Positions 8,421 through 16,997 are shown, counted from the first letter of the stretch. The stretch: DNA of 57,211 nt from Acidisoma silvae (GCF_020618775.1 NZ_JAESVB010000019.1:1-57211); one strand, 5' to 3'. Program-made: numbers and translations. The notes: generated from the letters alone by a model not told the origin.

Positions 8421-8866
8421 GCCAGGAGCAATTCCGTTACGACGACTATATCCAACAAGCAAAACTGACGCCGGGAGGTCATCTCCACATTGGCCGCGGT
8501 GGCTTCACCTTGCATCTCGGACGTTCGCGGCTCAGCGGCTACGATCGCGAGACTGTCAAGACCGCCTGCATCGCTGCAGGTGTGCCAGTGATCGACAGTC
8601 GGAACGTCCCGCTCGATCTCGCCGCGAAGCTCGCTGTCAGCGGTCCGATGATCGCCGTGAACAGCGATCCGGACCCGCGCCCTTGGCACGCCTTCGCTTA
8701 TGCCCCGCTTGGTGTGGTTGCCGCCGCCTACCGGAGCGCGGGAGCTGAGGTCTTCAACATCGAGGACGAGGCCTTTGACGAGACAATGTTCCCGGCACTG
8801 TCGGATGGCTCTCCGAAGGCCATCATCGCTGGCTGGCTCGACTACGTGCGCAACGCCGACTTTTGA
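8417..8866 (+). CDS. Conserved-looking hypothetical protein of the backbone operon
   Basis: This 149-residue soluble protein is not one I can assign. It starts at ATG 8417, overlapping the preceding stop (ATGA). It is compact and mixed alpha/beta in appearance (HLHIGRGGFTLHLG, TVKTACIAAGVPVIDSRNVP), without membrane segments or obvious catalytic motifs. It is followed after 11 bases by the DUF6878 gene. Its position among DUF6878, DUF6915 and XF1762 genes suggests an accessory role in the mobile element. Confidence 0.7.
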   Translation: MSQEQFRYDDYIQQAKLTPGGHLHIGRGGFTLHLGRSRLSGYDRETVKTACIAAGVPVIDSRNVPLDLAAKLAVSGPMIAVNSDPDPRPWHAFAYAPLGVVAAAYRSAGAEVFNIEDEAFDETMFPALSDGSPKAIIAGWLDYVRNADF

Positions 8867-8877
8867 AAGGACGGACC

Positions 8878-9333
8878 ATGCAGGACAATCAACTCTCGAT
8901 CATCGAGGCCAATCATGCCCGCTTCGATCGGCTTAGCGCCGAACTTCTTCCACTCAACAAACAGGCGATTTTTGATGCGCTTGCTGCCGCTGGGATCGAG
9001 TATGTGGAGGTCGAATTCGACGGCTATGGCGATGAAGGCTCCTTCCAAGGGATTGTCGCCTACAAGCGCGATAACCAAACAGTCGAGCTTCCCACCTGCG
9101 AGATTAAGCTGAAGACCGTGAATTTTGCCACCGGTTCGATCGAGGTGAAAATCACCACACCTGGCGATGCTACCGAGACGATGGTGAGTGATTTCCTTGA
9201 GGAGACTCATTCTGGCTGGGAGGACGGCGAGGGCGCCTTCGGGCAGTTCACCTTAACGCTGGCCGACCGCAGCATCACACTCGATTACAACGAGCGATTT
9301 ATCGATTCCACGCACCACGACCACGCGTTCTAG
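8878..9333 (+). CDS. DUF6878 family protein
   Basis: This 151-residue acidic protein matches my recollection of the DUF6878 family found on alphaproteobacterial plasmids and islands. Typical features are an N-terminal helix, then IEYVEVEFDGYGDEGSFQG near residue 40 and a C-terminal LTLADRSITLDYNERF followed by a His-rich end (THHDHAF). Function is unknown. ATG 8878 is chosen because AAAGGA precedes it; the upstream TTG at 8863 overlaps the previous stop and is less likely. It is the third gene of the leader copy 2 operon. Confidence 0.78.
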   Translation: MQDNQLSIIEANHARFDRLSAELLPLNKQAIFDALAAAGIEYVEVEFDGYGDEGSFQGIVAYKRDNQTVELPTCEIKLKTVNFATGSIEVKITTPGDATETMVSDFLEETHSGWEDGEGAFGQFTLTLADRSITLDYNERFIDSTHHDHAF

Positions 9334-9342
9334 GAGGGGCAA

Positions 9343-9705
9343 ATGGCGCACGCTTATCACCACGCGGTTTCCTCCGCCAAACGCTTCGGTGGAACGCCTG
9401 AGGACTACCAGGCCATCCATGATTGGATGGACGCCTCGAAAGTGATCCTGGCCGATTTTCGCCACCGCGCGCTAAGGCATCACGCGGAAGGCTGCTACGC
9501 GGCAGAGGCTTTGTTCGGCACCACCATTCGCAACGCCGCTGGTCGTAATGTTCCCGTGCGGCAGATCGCCGAGCAACACATTCTCGAAGATCTAGGCCGC
9601 ATTCCCTCCTTTGCCGATTGGGTGCGGTGCATTCGCCCAGAGCCCTGGATGGCCAGAGCCGGCACAAAGCTCGATGCCGAGGCAGCACGCCATGCAGAAG
9701 AATGA
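9343..9705 (+). CDS. DUF6915 family protein
   Basis: This 120-residue protein fits the DUF6915 family. The start (MAHAYHHAVSSAKRFGG) and the HHAEGCYAAEALFG segment (about residues 46-59) are its recognisable parts, together with an RHRALRHH basic cluster and IAEQHILEDLGRIPSFADW. The repeated histidines suggest metal or nucleic-acid binding, but no function is known. AGGAGG lies just upstream of ATG 9343. The 3' end overlaps the start of the XF1762 gene by 14 bases. Confidence 0.78.
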   Translation: MAHAYHHAVSSAKRFGGTPEDYQAIHDWMDASKVILADFRHRALRHHAEGCYAAEALFGTTIRNAAGRNVPVRQIAEQHILEDLGRIPSFADWVRCIRPEPWMARAGTKLDAEAARHAEE

Positions 9706-10552
9706 CGCTTTTCCCTCGGCAGGCCTGCCCCTCGCTTCCGATTGCCCTCTTCAATGCCTGTTCTGCGGCGAGCCCGAGCAGGCCGAGCTGCTGGAAATCT
9801 GGGGACATGACTTCATGCTGCAGACTTGTTGCGAGGGTCTGCACGAGCAAATCGTAATCGACATGAACGACGATCCAGCCTGGGGCCGCGAGCTCCTTCG
9901 TAGGCTGGAGATCGAGCCGCTGACCGGGCACCGCCTGCGGCGCGTCACGGATGACGGCTGCACCGGCATCATCCTTGACTGGCAGCTTCAGCACGGGACC
10001 GTCAGCGCTGGCGAAGCCCGCCGGTTCATTGCTCGGCACCACGCGCATTGCGGCATGCCGACCGCCTGGCGGTTTCATGGTGCCGTCTTCAACGGTCGCA
10101 CGTTGATGGGTGTCGCGCTCGTCGGAAATCCCGTTGCCCGCGCGCTATCGGGGCGCGGGATCCTCGAAATCAACCGGCTGTGTATCCGACGCGACACGCC
10201 GGCTGCGCTGCGCTGGAATGCCGCCTCGATGCTCTATGGCTGGTGCTCTCGCGAAGCCGAACGTCGCGGCTGGCAGAAGATCATCACTTATACCCGCGTC
10301 GACGAGCCGGGCACCTCGCTGGAGGCAGCAGGCTGGCAACGGGAAGCCTGTGTACGTGGCCGTGGCTGGCATAGCGCCCAACGGGCTCGTTCGAACCGCA
10401 ATGGCTGGATCGACAAGATCCGTTGGAGCCGTTCGCTCGCGCCTCGTCTCCAATCCACCCCGCCACCCAAAAGGAGCAAACCACCATGCGCAGCATCTAT
10501 GTGGACCGGTTGGACGACGGTCGAATCAGCGTTCGGATTTACGCCGGCATGA
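9692..10552 (+). CDS. XF1762 family protein (acetyltransferase-like fold)
   Basis: This 286-residue protein contains a CLFCGE zinc-ribbon-like N-terminus and a central region typical of XF1762 family proteins (ARRFIARHHAHCGMP, LMGVALVGNPVARAL, EINRLCIRRDTP, NAASMLYGWCSREAERRG). The pattern is compatible with a GNAT-like acyltransferase fold, but catalysis is unproven. ATG 9692 is used because it begins just before the Cys motif. The frame runs 67 bases into the next gene; the last 25 or so residues translate that gene's ribosome binding site and start, so the normal stop may have been lost by a small indel near 10430-10480. Confidence 0.78.
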   Translation: MQKNDAFPSAGLPLASDCPLQCLFCGEPEQAELLEIWGHDFMLQTCCEGLHEQIVIDMNDDPAWGRELLRRLEIEPLTGHRLRRVTDDGCTGIILDWQLQHGTVSAGEARRFIARHHAHCGMPTAWRFHGAVFNGRTLMGVALVGNPVARALSGRGILEINRLCIRRDTPAALRWNAASMLYGWCSREAERRGWQKIITYTRVDEPGTSLEAAGWQREACVRGRGWHSAQRARSNRNGWIDKIRWSRSLAPRLQSTPPPKRSKPPCAASMWTGWTTVESAFGFTPA

Positions 10553-10737
10553 GCAAACCCAAAACACGCTTGTTCCTGGATCGGGATGAGGCCGTCGCTT
10601 TTGCCGAGAGCAAGATGGGGCGCAAGGGCATGGTGCTGGATACAACCTTGATGACGGCCGAACAATTGGAGGCTCACAAGGCGCGCGAAGCATGGGCCGA
10701 GGAAATCCTGAAAGCCGCAGAAACTCAGAGCGAATGA
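10486..10737 (+). CDS. Small hypothetical protein, last gene of the leader copy 2 operon
   Basis: This 83-residue protein has no recognised family. It looks like a two-part fold: a short beta segment (SIYVDRLDDGRISVRIYAG), then a helix (DEAVAFAESKM), and a charged C-terminal helix. ATG 10486 follows AAAAGGAG. The gene overlaps the extended end of the XF1762 frame by 67 bases and is followed at once by leader copy 3 and the methyltransferase. Confidence 0.62.
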   Translation: MRSIYVDRLDDGRISVRIYAGMSKPKTRLFLDRDEAVAFAESKMGRKGMVLDTTLMTAEQLEAHKAREAWAEEILKAAETQSE

Positions 10738-10765
10738 AAACCTACCGCGCCATGGCCGCACCGCC

Positions 10766-10813
10766 GCAAGGGTCGCGCTGATCGCGCGTCCGGCAAGCCG
10801 GCTTCGCCCTTGC
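10766..10813 (+). promoter_or_regulatory. Structured leader element, copy 3
   Basis: The outer stem is GCAAGGG (10766-10772) with CCCTTGC (10807-10813). Inside are hairpin CGCGC/GCGCG (10774-10788) and hairpin CCGG/CCGG (10790-10801, loop CAAG). Compared with copy 2, both inner hairpins differ in sequence and loop but stay paired. It is 57 nt upstream of the methyltransferase start and shares the upstream words CTACCGCGC and CACCGCC with copies 4 and 5. Confidence 0.7.
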
Positions 10814-10870
10814 CCCGGACGGCCAGGCCGCGGGGTGCGGGAGGGGTAATCCGAACCAAGGAGAACCCCG

Positions 10871-12964
10871 ATGTCATCACGCCAATCTTCAGCGGTCGAG
10901 CTGAGAGAGATCCGTCATTTCCACCTGTTCTGCGGCCTCGGCGGCGGCGCACGCGGCTTCAATCGCGGCAGTGCCCGGGTCGGCAATATGCAGGCCGTTT
11001 TCCGATGCCTTGGCGGCATCGATGTATCGGCCGCCGCAATCCGCGATTTCGAACGGCTCGCCGGCGTACCCGGCACTGTGCTCGATCTGTTCGATGCAGA
11101 CCAATATGCGGCATTTCACGGCCGGTCGGCGCCGGCCGACTGGCGCCAGGCCACGCCCCAAGACATCCAACGTGCCGCCGGCAACGAACGGCCGCACATC
11201 GTTTTCCTGTCAGCACCGTGCAAGGGGTTCTCGGGACTGCTGGCCGAGGCGCTCAGCCTGACAGACAAATATCAGGCGCTAAACCAGCTCACGCTGCGCG
11301 GTGTTTGGTTGATGCTCGAAGCCTTCCAGGACGATCCGCCGGAGCTGATCCTGTTCGAGAATGTCCCGCGCATCGCCCGTCGCGGCCGCGCGCTGCTCGA
11401 CCGGATCGTCGCGCTCCTTCGTCACCACGGCTACGCGGTTGCTGAGACGACACATGATTGTGGTGAGTTGGGCGGCTTGGCTCAGACACGAAAGCGCTTC
11501 CTCCTGGTCGCGCGCCATCAGCAGAAGGTGCCTCCGTTCCTTTACGAGCCGCCCAAGCGCAGCCTGCGCTCCGTTGGCGACATCCTAGGCCGCCTGCCGC
11601 TACCGGGCGACATTATGCAGGCTGGCCCCATGCACCGTGTCCCGTCTCTGCAATGGCAGACCTGGGTCCGCCTCGCCTTTGTCGAGGCTGGGTCCGATTG
11701 GCGCTCGCTGAAGCGTCTGCGGGTCGAAGATGGGCATCTGGCCGATTATGCCCTGGCACCCGATCAGGCATGGCGCAACGGCGTTCTCGGTGTTGGGTCT
11801 TGGGGTGAGCACGCCGGCACGGTAACGGGAAACAGCCGGCCGGGCACGGGTAGCTTCAGTGTCGCTGATCCAAGATGGGTGTCATCGGAACGCTGGAACG
11901 ACGGCCAGCAATATGGGGTGAGGCGTTGGAACGACACCTCGGGCACGATCACCGGGGTCAAATCGCCGGGTCAAGGCACGTTCGCGGTCGCCGATCCGCG
12001 CCATGGCGGCCCGGCCAAGTTCAACAATGTCTACCGGATCGTTCCCTGGAATCAGCCCTGTACCGCCGTCACCAGCAGCCGTGACGGCTGCGTTGCCGAT
12101 CCACGACCGACATCCGGCTTCGAGGGGCAGGGCAAATATAGGGTGACATCCTGGGAGGAGGCGTCGGGCACGATCATCAGCAGCTCGACCACGGGCAATG
12201 GTGGCTTCGCCGTCGCCGACCCGCGCACCGGATGGCCCGATAGCGCCCATACCAGCAAGCTCCATGTGCATCGCTTCCAAGAACCTGCGCGCACTGTCAC
12301 CGGCTCCGATCGCGTTGCCAGCGGTGCTATGTGCGTCGCCGATCCGCGCACGGACGAACGCCGCTCCGGTGCCTTGGGTGTGGCTTGCTGGTCCGATCAC
12401 ACCGGAACGGTCGCAGGCGAAAGCCTCCCCAGCAATGGCAGCTTCGCCGTCGCTGACCCCCGGCCAAACCTCCATCGCGAGAAGGGCGACGCCTATGTGA
12501 ATGGCGGGCATTACGGTGTCATCGGCTGGTCCGACACCGCAAACACCGTCTCCGGCAGCGGGCAGCACGACAACGGCGCCTGGAGTGTCGCTGACCCCCG
12601 TCACCAGGATGGCAACGATCGGCCGGCCGAGGCCCGCCTTCCGACTGCTCAGGATCGACTGGTCGCGGTCATCCGCAGCCTCGACGGGACCTGGCATCGC
12701 CCTTTCACGACCCTCGAACTCGCGTCTCTGCAGAGCCTTGTCGATCCCGAGGAATACCTCGAACTCGACGGCCTCTCGGACGCAGACTGGCGCGAGAGAA
12801 TTGGCAATGCCGTTCCGCCGGATGCCGCGCAGGCTATCGCCGATACGATGGGCACGACGCTCCTCCTAGCCTGGTCGGGCGAGAGCTTCATGCTCTCCGC
12901 TGTGCCCATTTGGGTCCAGCAGATGGCCGTTGGACTCTCGCTGGATCAGGCTGCCATACCGTGA
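10871..12964 (+). CDS. Orphan C5-cytosine DNA methyltransferase with seven internal repeats
   Basis: This 697-residue protein shows the C5-methyltransferase motifs in order: motif I FCGLGGG (20-26), motif IV SAPCKGFSG (114-122) with catalytic Cys117, motif VI ENVPRI (163-168), motif VIII QTRKRFLLVA (205-214), and motifs IX-X in FTTLELASLQSL (612-623) and RIGNAVPP (643-650). Between motifs VIII and IX, where the target-recognition domain lies, are seven copies of a 35-46-residue repeat. Each ends in VADPR (331, 373, 408, 448, 489, 527 and 573). No restriction enzyme gene is nearby, so it is probably a self-protecting or antirestriction methylase. ATG 10871 follows AAGGAG. Its 3' end is duplicated at 23222. 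Confidence 0.93.
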   Translation: MSSRQSSAVELREIRHFHLFCGLGGGARGFNRGSARVGNMQAVFRCLGGIDVSAAAIRDFERLAGVPGTVLDLFDADQYAAFHGRSAPADWRQATPQDIQRAAGNERPHIVFLSAPCKGFSGLLAEALSLTDKYQALNQLTLRGVWLMLEAFQDDPPELILFENVPRIARRGRALLDRIVALLRHHGYAVAETTHDCGELGGLAQTRKRFLLVARHQQKVPPFLYEPPKRSLRSVGDILGRLPLPGDIMQAGPMHRVPSLQWQTWVRLAFVEAGSDWRSLKRLRVEDGHLADYALAPDQAWRNGVLGVGSWGEHAGTVTGNSRPGTGSFSVADPRWVSSERWNDGQQYGVRRWNDTSGTITGVKSPGQGTFAVADPRHGGPAKFNNVYRIVPWNQPCTAVTSSRDGCVADPRPTSGFEGQGKYRVTSWEEASGTIISSSTTGNGGFAVADPRTGWPDSAHTSKLHVHRFQEPARTVTGSDRVASGAMCVADPRTDERRSGALGVACWSDHTGTVAGESLPSNGSFAVADPRPNLHREKGDAYVNGGHYGVIGWSDTANTVSGSGQHDNGAWSVADPRHQDGNDRPAEARLPTAQDRLVAVIRSLDGTWHRPFTTLELASLQSLVDPEEYLELDGLSDADWRERIGNAVPPDAAQAIADTMGTTLLLAWSGESFMLSAVPIWVQQMAVGLSLDQAAIP

Positions 12965-13086
12965 CCCGACGAGCAGCCGCCATCGGCGCTCGGACACAGC
13001 GATGAGTCGGTGGAAAAGAACCTTCGGGGAAAGAAGAAAAACATGAGGGGGGATGAAGCTCCCTACCGCGCTCTGGGCCCACCGCC

Positions 13087-13134
13087 GCAAGGGTCGCGCT
13101 GATCGCGCGCCCGGCAAGCCGGCTGCGCCCTTGC
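13087..13134 (+). promoter_or_regulatory. Structured leader element, copy 4
   Basis: The outer stem is GCAAGGG (13087-13093) with CCCTTGC (13128-13134), with inner hairpins CGCGC/GCGCG and CCGG/CCGG as in copy 3. It is 56 nt upstream of the ArdC start. Copy 5 is its homologue in the second direct repeat and is almost identical, so copies 4 and 5 count as one independent example. Confidence 0.7.
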
Positions 13135-13190
13135 CCCGGGGGACCAGGCGCGGGGCGAGGGAGGGGTCATCCAAATCATGGAGAATCCCG

Positions 13191-14165
13191 GTGCGAAAGC
13201 AGGAAAAGAACCCGCGCGACCATTACCAGGACGTCACCCAACAAGTGATAGAAGCGCTCGAAGCCGGGGCGCCGCCCTGGCGCCAACCCTGGGATTCCGG
13301 AAGATCCGGCGGCCCCTCCATGCCTCAGAACGCCGTCACGGGCGCGGGCTATCGCGGCATCAACGTCCTCACCCTCGGCATCAACCGAATGGCTTTCATG
13401 ACCGGCGATCCCCGTTGGGCGACCTACAAGCAGGCCCAGGAAAGAGGCTGGCAGGTAAAACAGGGCTCACGCGGCGTCACCGGCTATTTCTACAAGCGCA
13501 TCGAGGTTGATGGCGCAAAGAACGAGGGTGGTTCGACGGGCGAAGGCAAATGGTTTCCCATGCTCCGCTCGTTCAAGCTGTTCCACGCAAGCCAAATCGA
13601 CGGCATTCCGGACTATCTACCCCCGACCATTGAAGAAGCGCCCTGGCGCGCGCCGGAAGCGGTCGAAACCATCTTCGCGAACAGCGGCGCCGAGATCCGC
13701 ATCGGCGGCCCTCGCGCCTTCTATTCGACCGTCACGGATCACATCCAGATGCCGCCGGCAGTGGCGTTTCATTCGCCTGCTGCATGGTCGAGTGTCCAGG
13801 TCCATGAGGGCATCCACTGGGCGGGCGCTAAGCATCGTCTGAACCGCGACATGTCCGGCCGCTTCGGATCGAAGTCCTACGCGCGCGAGGAGCTTGTGGC
13901 CGAATTGGGACAGCTCAACGTGTGCAGCGTGCTCGGCATCTCCGAGTGCGATTTCGTCAACGGCGCCGCCTACCTCTCGCACTGGCTCGACATTTTGCGC
14001 GAGGATAAGCGCGAAATCTTTCGCGTCGCGGCCGACGCACAACGCGCTGCGGATTTCCTATTGGCTTTCCATCCCGACTACGCCGCGCGCATGAAATCCC
14101 CTTCGGCCGACGTCGAGGGCGAAGCCTCCGGCAAAACGGAAATCCCTCTCAAGGCCGCTGCCTAA
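13191..14165 (+). CDS. ardC: ArdC-type antirestriction protein (ssDNA-binding zincin)
   Basis: This 324-residue protein has the ArdC layout: an N-terminal ssDNA-binding domain (DHYQDVTQQVIEALEAGAPPW at 10-30, GYRGINVLTLG, RWATYKQAQERGWQVKQG) and a C-terminal metalloprotease-like domain with HEGIH (205-209). A downstream AREELVAEL supplies the third ligand. ArdC proteins bind incoming single-stranded DNA and protect it from host restriction during conjugation. The start is GTG 13191; the homologous copy at 23718 has ATG at the same place. The open frame continues upstream through the leader, but that part is not protein-like. A broken second copy lies at 23718-24724. Confidence 0.92.
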   Translation: MRKQEKNPRDHYQDVTQQVIEALEAGAPPWRQPWDSGRSGGPSMPQNAVTGAGYRGINVLTLGINRMAFMTGDPRWATYKQAQERGWQVKQGSRGVTGYFYKRIEVDGAKNEGGSTGEGKWFPMLRSFKLFHASQIDGIPDYLPPTIEEAPWRAPEAVETIFANSGAEIRIGGPRAFYSTVTDHIQMPPAVAFHSPAAWSSVQVHEGIHWAGAKHRLNRDMSGRFGSKSYAREELVAELGQLNVCSVLGISECDFVNGAAYLSHWLDILREDKREIFRVAADAQRAADFLLAFHPDYAARMKSPSADVEGEASGKTEIPLKAAA

Positions 14166-14248
14166 TCGACTTTCCCATCCACCCGAAAGAGACGACGAGC
14201 GGTCGAGAGGCTGCGCGCGTCCGTGCAACTGTGAGGAGGCGGAACGCC

Positions 14249-14431
14249 ATGACGAACTTCGACCAGGAACAGGCTCTAGCTGAAGGCTCGGGCCCCTTTG
14301 AATCCGGCCAACGCGAGGAAAGCTCGGCAAGACTCGAATTGCAGCGCTCCGACAATGCCCGGCTCCCGCAATACCAAGTCAACGAGATTAGTGACGTCGG
14401 CCGCCATCGGCTAGGAAGGCACTCCGGTTAG
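14249..14431 (+). pseudogene. Truncated copy of the small gene that follows ardC
   Basis: The first 37 or so codons (MTNFDQEQALAEG onward) match the intact-looking gene at 26108-26359. After about 14358 the match stops and the frame runs into unrelated cargo sequence before terminating at 14431. The shared upstream region, including GAGGAGGCGGAACGCC, matches too. This marks the left edge of cargo block 1. Confidence 0.7.
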
Positions 14432-14652
14432 TTTCATCATTGCCTAGCACAAACATCGTGCCGACGTAGATCGCCGACGTGCGCCACGGTCGATAACTTG
14501 GCGTTGGGACCGGGCTAGGGTGTAAGAACTGGCGGCGTAGATCATCATCCGCTGTCCGGGTGACGGGCGAAGCGGCGCCCCGAGGCATCTTCATGCGCGT
14601 TCCCAACGCCTCAAGTGCCGCTCTGTCCGCTCCAGTTGCAGGGAAAGCCGCC

Positions 14653-15525
14653 TCAGCCGAGCTGCGTCGTCAGGAACGCCTCGAAGCTCTGCAGGCGCAA
14701 ATCGGGATAACGATCGTTCTGTACATCATCGAGCGACGTCTGGCCGTTGGACATATAGAGCGAGTAAGCGAGCATGATCCGCGTACCAAAATCCGCGACC
14801 GCCATTGCTGCGCGAAGATCGGTTTCCATGCCAAGTGAACGACGCTCGAAAGATTTACCAACGACCTTCTCCGCGACATCGGCAGCCTCGTTGAACGAAA
14901 GCCGATCGCCGTAGAAGGCGAATTTGCCGGCGGGGACGGTGCGGTCGAGTGCGACCCGCGCAGTCACCCTTGCGGTGTCTTCGACGCTGGTGGCCTCAAT
15001 TGGCATCTTGCCGTCGCCCCAAAATGTAGCGATTCCTTTATCGTAATCGATCATCGGTGAGCCGGGACCAAACAGGTCAAGGAAAGCGCCCTGTAAAATG
15101 TGAATGCTCTCGAGGCCGAGCGCGGCGATCCGCCCGTCGGCCTGTGCACGCATATTGAACGCAGTATGCTCCCCTGGCGTAGCCTTGAAAACGTCTAGCC
15201 CGAAGTCGGACGGCAAGATGCGGCGAACGCCGTTCCGCTTGCCCGCTTCAGCAAGAGCAACTTGACCTTCGACGATGACGTCGGGTCCGCCCTGGACCGC
15301 GGAAATGATCACGTCGACGCCGGTGGTAGCCCGGTCGAGGGAGCCGCGGTCGGACAGATCGCCCTCAACGAACTCAACGTTCTGGTCCCGAAGCTTGCCA
15401 AGCTTTTTGCTCGTCGTGTCGCGCACAAGCAAGCGCAGACGCGCACCATCGTCATTGGCGAGATGGCTGGCGATCCGTCCTCCGAGCATTCCGGTGGCAC
15501 CGACGAGCAGGACTGTCTGGGTCAT
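14653..15525 (-). CDS. NmrA-family NAD(P)-binding reductase
   Basis: This 290-residue protein begins with a Rossmann motif (VLLVGATGMLGGRIASHL) and has the NmrA/isoflavone-reductase pattern: a short arginine-containing dinucleotide site (LLVRDTTSKK), EGDLSDRGSL, and the proximal SDFGLD segment. Such proteins reduce small aromatic or carbonyl substrates with NADPH or act as redox sensors. The start at 15525 is used because it begins at MTQTVLLVGATG; the frame is open further upstream through the divergent regulator's promoter. It is transcribed divergently from a LysR regulator that probably controls it. Confidence 0.87.
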   Translation of the reverse strand: MTQTVLLVGATGMLGGRIASHLANDDGARLRLLVRDTTSKKLGKLRDQNVEFVEGDLSDRGSLDRATTGVDVIISAVQGGPDVIVEGQVALAEAGKRNGVRRILPSDFGLDVFKATPGEHTAFNMRAQADGRIAALGLESIHILQGAFLDLFGPGSPMIDYDKGIATFWGDGKMPIEATSVEDTARVTARVALDRTVPAGKFAFYGDRLSFNEAADVAEKVVGKSFERRSLGMETDLRAAMAVADFGTRIMLAYSLYMSNGQTSLDDVQNDRYPDLRLQSFEAFLTTQLG

Positions 15526-15540
15526 TTCAAATTCCCTCAT

Positions 15541-15553
15541 TTGGTAAAACCAA
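15541..15553. promoter_or_regulatory. Candidate LysR operator
   Basis: TTGGT-AAA-ACCAA is a perfect 5-bp inverted repeat in the 100-bp gap between the divergent NmrA-type reductase and LysR genes. LysR proteins bind short dyads in such gaps (T-N11-A type), so this is the natural operator candidate. Confidence 0.4.
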
Positions 15554-15625
15554 TTTAGTGATTCCCAGAATGGAGATAAGGTAGATGATGTTGGACAAGG
15601 TGTTCCCGCTGTGGAACGATGAAGC

Positions 15626-16504
15626 ATGCTTGACCTAATCCACTTGCGCGCTTTCGCGCGTGTTGCAGACCTAGGGAGCGTGTCCGGAGCTGCCCGGGCC
15701 CTCGGCATGCCAAAGTCTTCCGTAAGTCGCTCACTTTCGAAGCTCGAGGAGGCGTTGGGCGCTCCGCTCATAGAGCGGTCGAAACGCCATGTTCGGCTTA
15801 CCGATGCGGGGCGTATGTTGCGTCGTCATGCGGCGCGTATTCTCGACGACGTCAGCGAAGCCGAGAATGCGGTGAGCGGATTGATCGGGCGGCCTAGCGG
15901 TACCTTGCGGGTTAGCGTCGGATTTACCTTCGCAGTGGGACCGCTTGCGCCGATGCTTTCGGCCTTCCTTGCCACCTATCCCGATGTCCGGGTCGTGCTC
16001 ACCGTCGACAACCGGCGAAGCGACCTGCTTACCGAAGACATCGACGTCGCTATCCGGATAGGGCAGTTGAATGATTCTGAGCTCATCGCGCGCAAGCTGG
16101 GCACGATCGGTCTCTGGCTGTGCGCTAGCCCCTCGTATCTTTCCGAACGAGGCACGCCCACAACGATCGACGAGCTCACCGGGCACACACTGATTTCACA
16201 TGTAGACCGACGCGAAGCGAGGCGGATCAGGACTCCGTCGGGCGATGTCCAGGAAATCGTGATCGAGCCCGGCACCGTCGTGCCGGAGCCCGCGGTGGCG
16301 AAAGTCATGCTGATCGCTGGCGCAGGCATAGGGTGGCTGCCCGATTTCGAGGCGCAGGACGCCGTCGCCTCAGAGTCGCTTGTGCGCCTGCTAGGGGATC
16401 ATCACGTCGATGGTGTCGTGGTACACGCCCTCTATCCGAGCCACCGGAGCCTCTCGGCGAAAGTGCGGGTCTTTATCGACATGCTTGTCACCCATATGGC
16501 CTGA
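15626..16504 (+). CDS. LysR-family transcriptional regulator
   Basis: This 292-residue protein has an N-terminal winged helix-turn-helix (residues 1-60: FARVADLGSVSGAARALGMPKSSVSRSLSKLEEALGA, split here by hyphen-free prose only for description). The substrate-binding domain has the usual LRVSVGFTFAVGPLAP opening and DVAIRIGQL element. It is divergent from the NmrA-family reductase and likely controls that gene and itself in response to an unknown ligand. ATG 15626 gives the standard LysR length. Confidence 0.9.
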   Translation: MLDLIHLRAFARVADLGSVSGAARALGMPKSSVSRSLSKLEEALGAPLIERSKRHVRLTDAGRMLRRHAARILDDVSEAENAVSGLIGRPSGTLRVSVGFTFAVGPLAPMLSAFLATYPDVRVVLTVDNRRSDLLTEDIDVAIRIGQLNDSELIARKLGTIGLWLCASPSYLSERGTPTTIDELTGHTLISHVDRREARRIRTPSGDVQEIVIEPGTVVPEPAVAKVMLIAGAGIGWLPDFEAQDAVASESLVRLLGDHHVDGVVVHALYPSHRSLSAKVRVFIDMLVTHMA

Positions 16505-16997
16505 GAGGCCGTTGTCCTCCTGCGCCAATTGAGGTGTTTCAGCCACTGGCAAGCCTCTTCTCGAAGACTGCTGTTGGTCCAGTGAGCTGTCACCAGCGTT
16601 CTGGCGGACCGCCGGGGCGAGAAAGCCGTGCACCGTTTAGGCGTTGATGTTGATGCTGCTGTTGCGCCTCTGAGGCGCACCGAGATCGAGCTTCCCGACC
16701 GATGCTGGTCGCAGGAGCCGAGGAATGGGCTGCATTCGGAATTTCAGGCATAGGAGGCCGTGATGGCTATCCGGCTGATCCGTTTCTTGCCCGACTTCTA
16801 AGGCTCATCGATCAATGCCCAGACGCTTATTCCCAACCATTGCGGCCTGTCATTAGAGGGGAGGGTGTTTTTCGACACAATCGCCGCTTACCTAAGCAAA
16901 TAGCTTCCGGCAAGGGTTCATGCCTCGAGCGACACGCCATCCCACACAAATGTGGTGTCCGACGCGTCGGCATCGGTCCGGTCTTACCCAGCCGGCG
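16505..16997. other. Intergenic stretch, no gene recognised
   Basis: No convincing gene is seen. An open frame at 16702-17049 has no family resemblance and overlaps the DUF1330 gene. A 7-bp stem (TGCGCCT/AGGCGCA, 16663-16679) has no T-tract. The stretch is probably degraded intergenic DNA between two divergently acquired cassettes. Confidence 0.45.

Larger units (their letters stand above)
12677..14360 (+). repeat. Direct repeat copy I (methylase 3' end, leader, ArdC, start of small gene)
   Basis: This segment is homologous and collinear with 23222-26230 apart from the IS3 insertion there. The match begins at AGCCTCGACGGG, runs through the methylase C-terminus, leader, the whole ardC gene and the first 37 or so codons of the small gene, and ends near 14358. 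The copies differ by many scattered substitutions, so this is not a very recent tandem duplication. Together they flank cargo block 1. Confidence 0.85.

Noticed and set aside
13053-13190. Upstream extension of the ArdC frame through the leader
   Set aside because: The extension translates the structured leader and is Arg/Gly/Pro-rich. The family start is at 13191, and the same is true of the copy at 23718.
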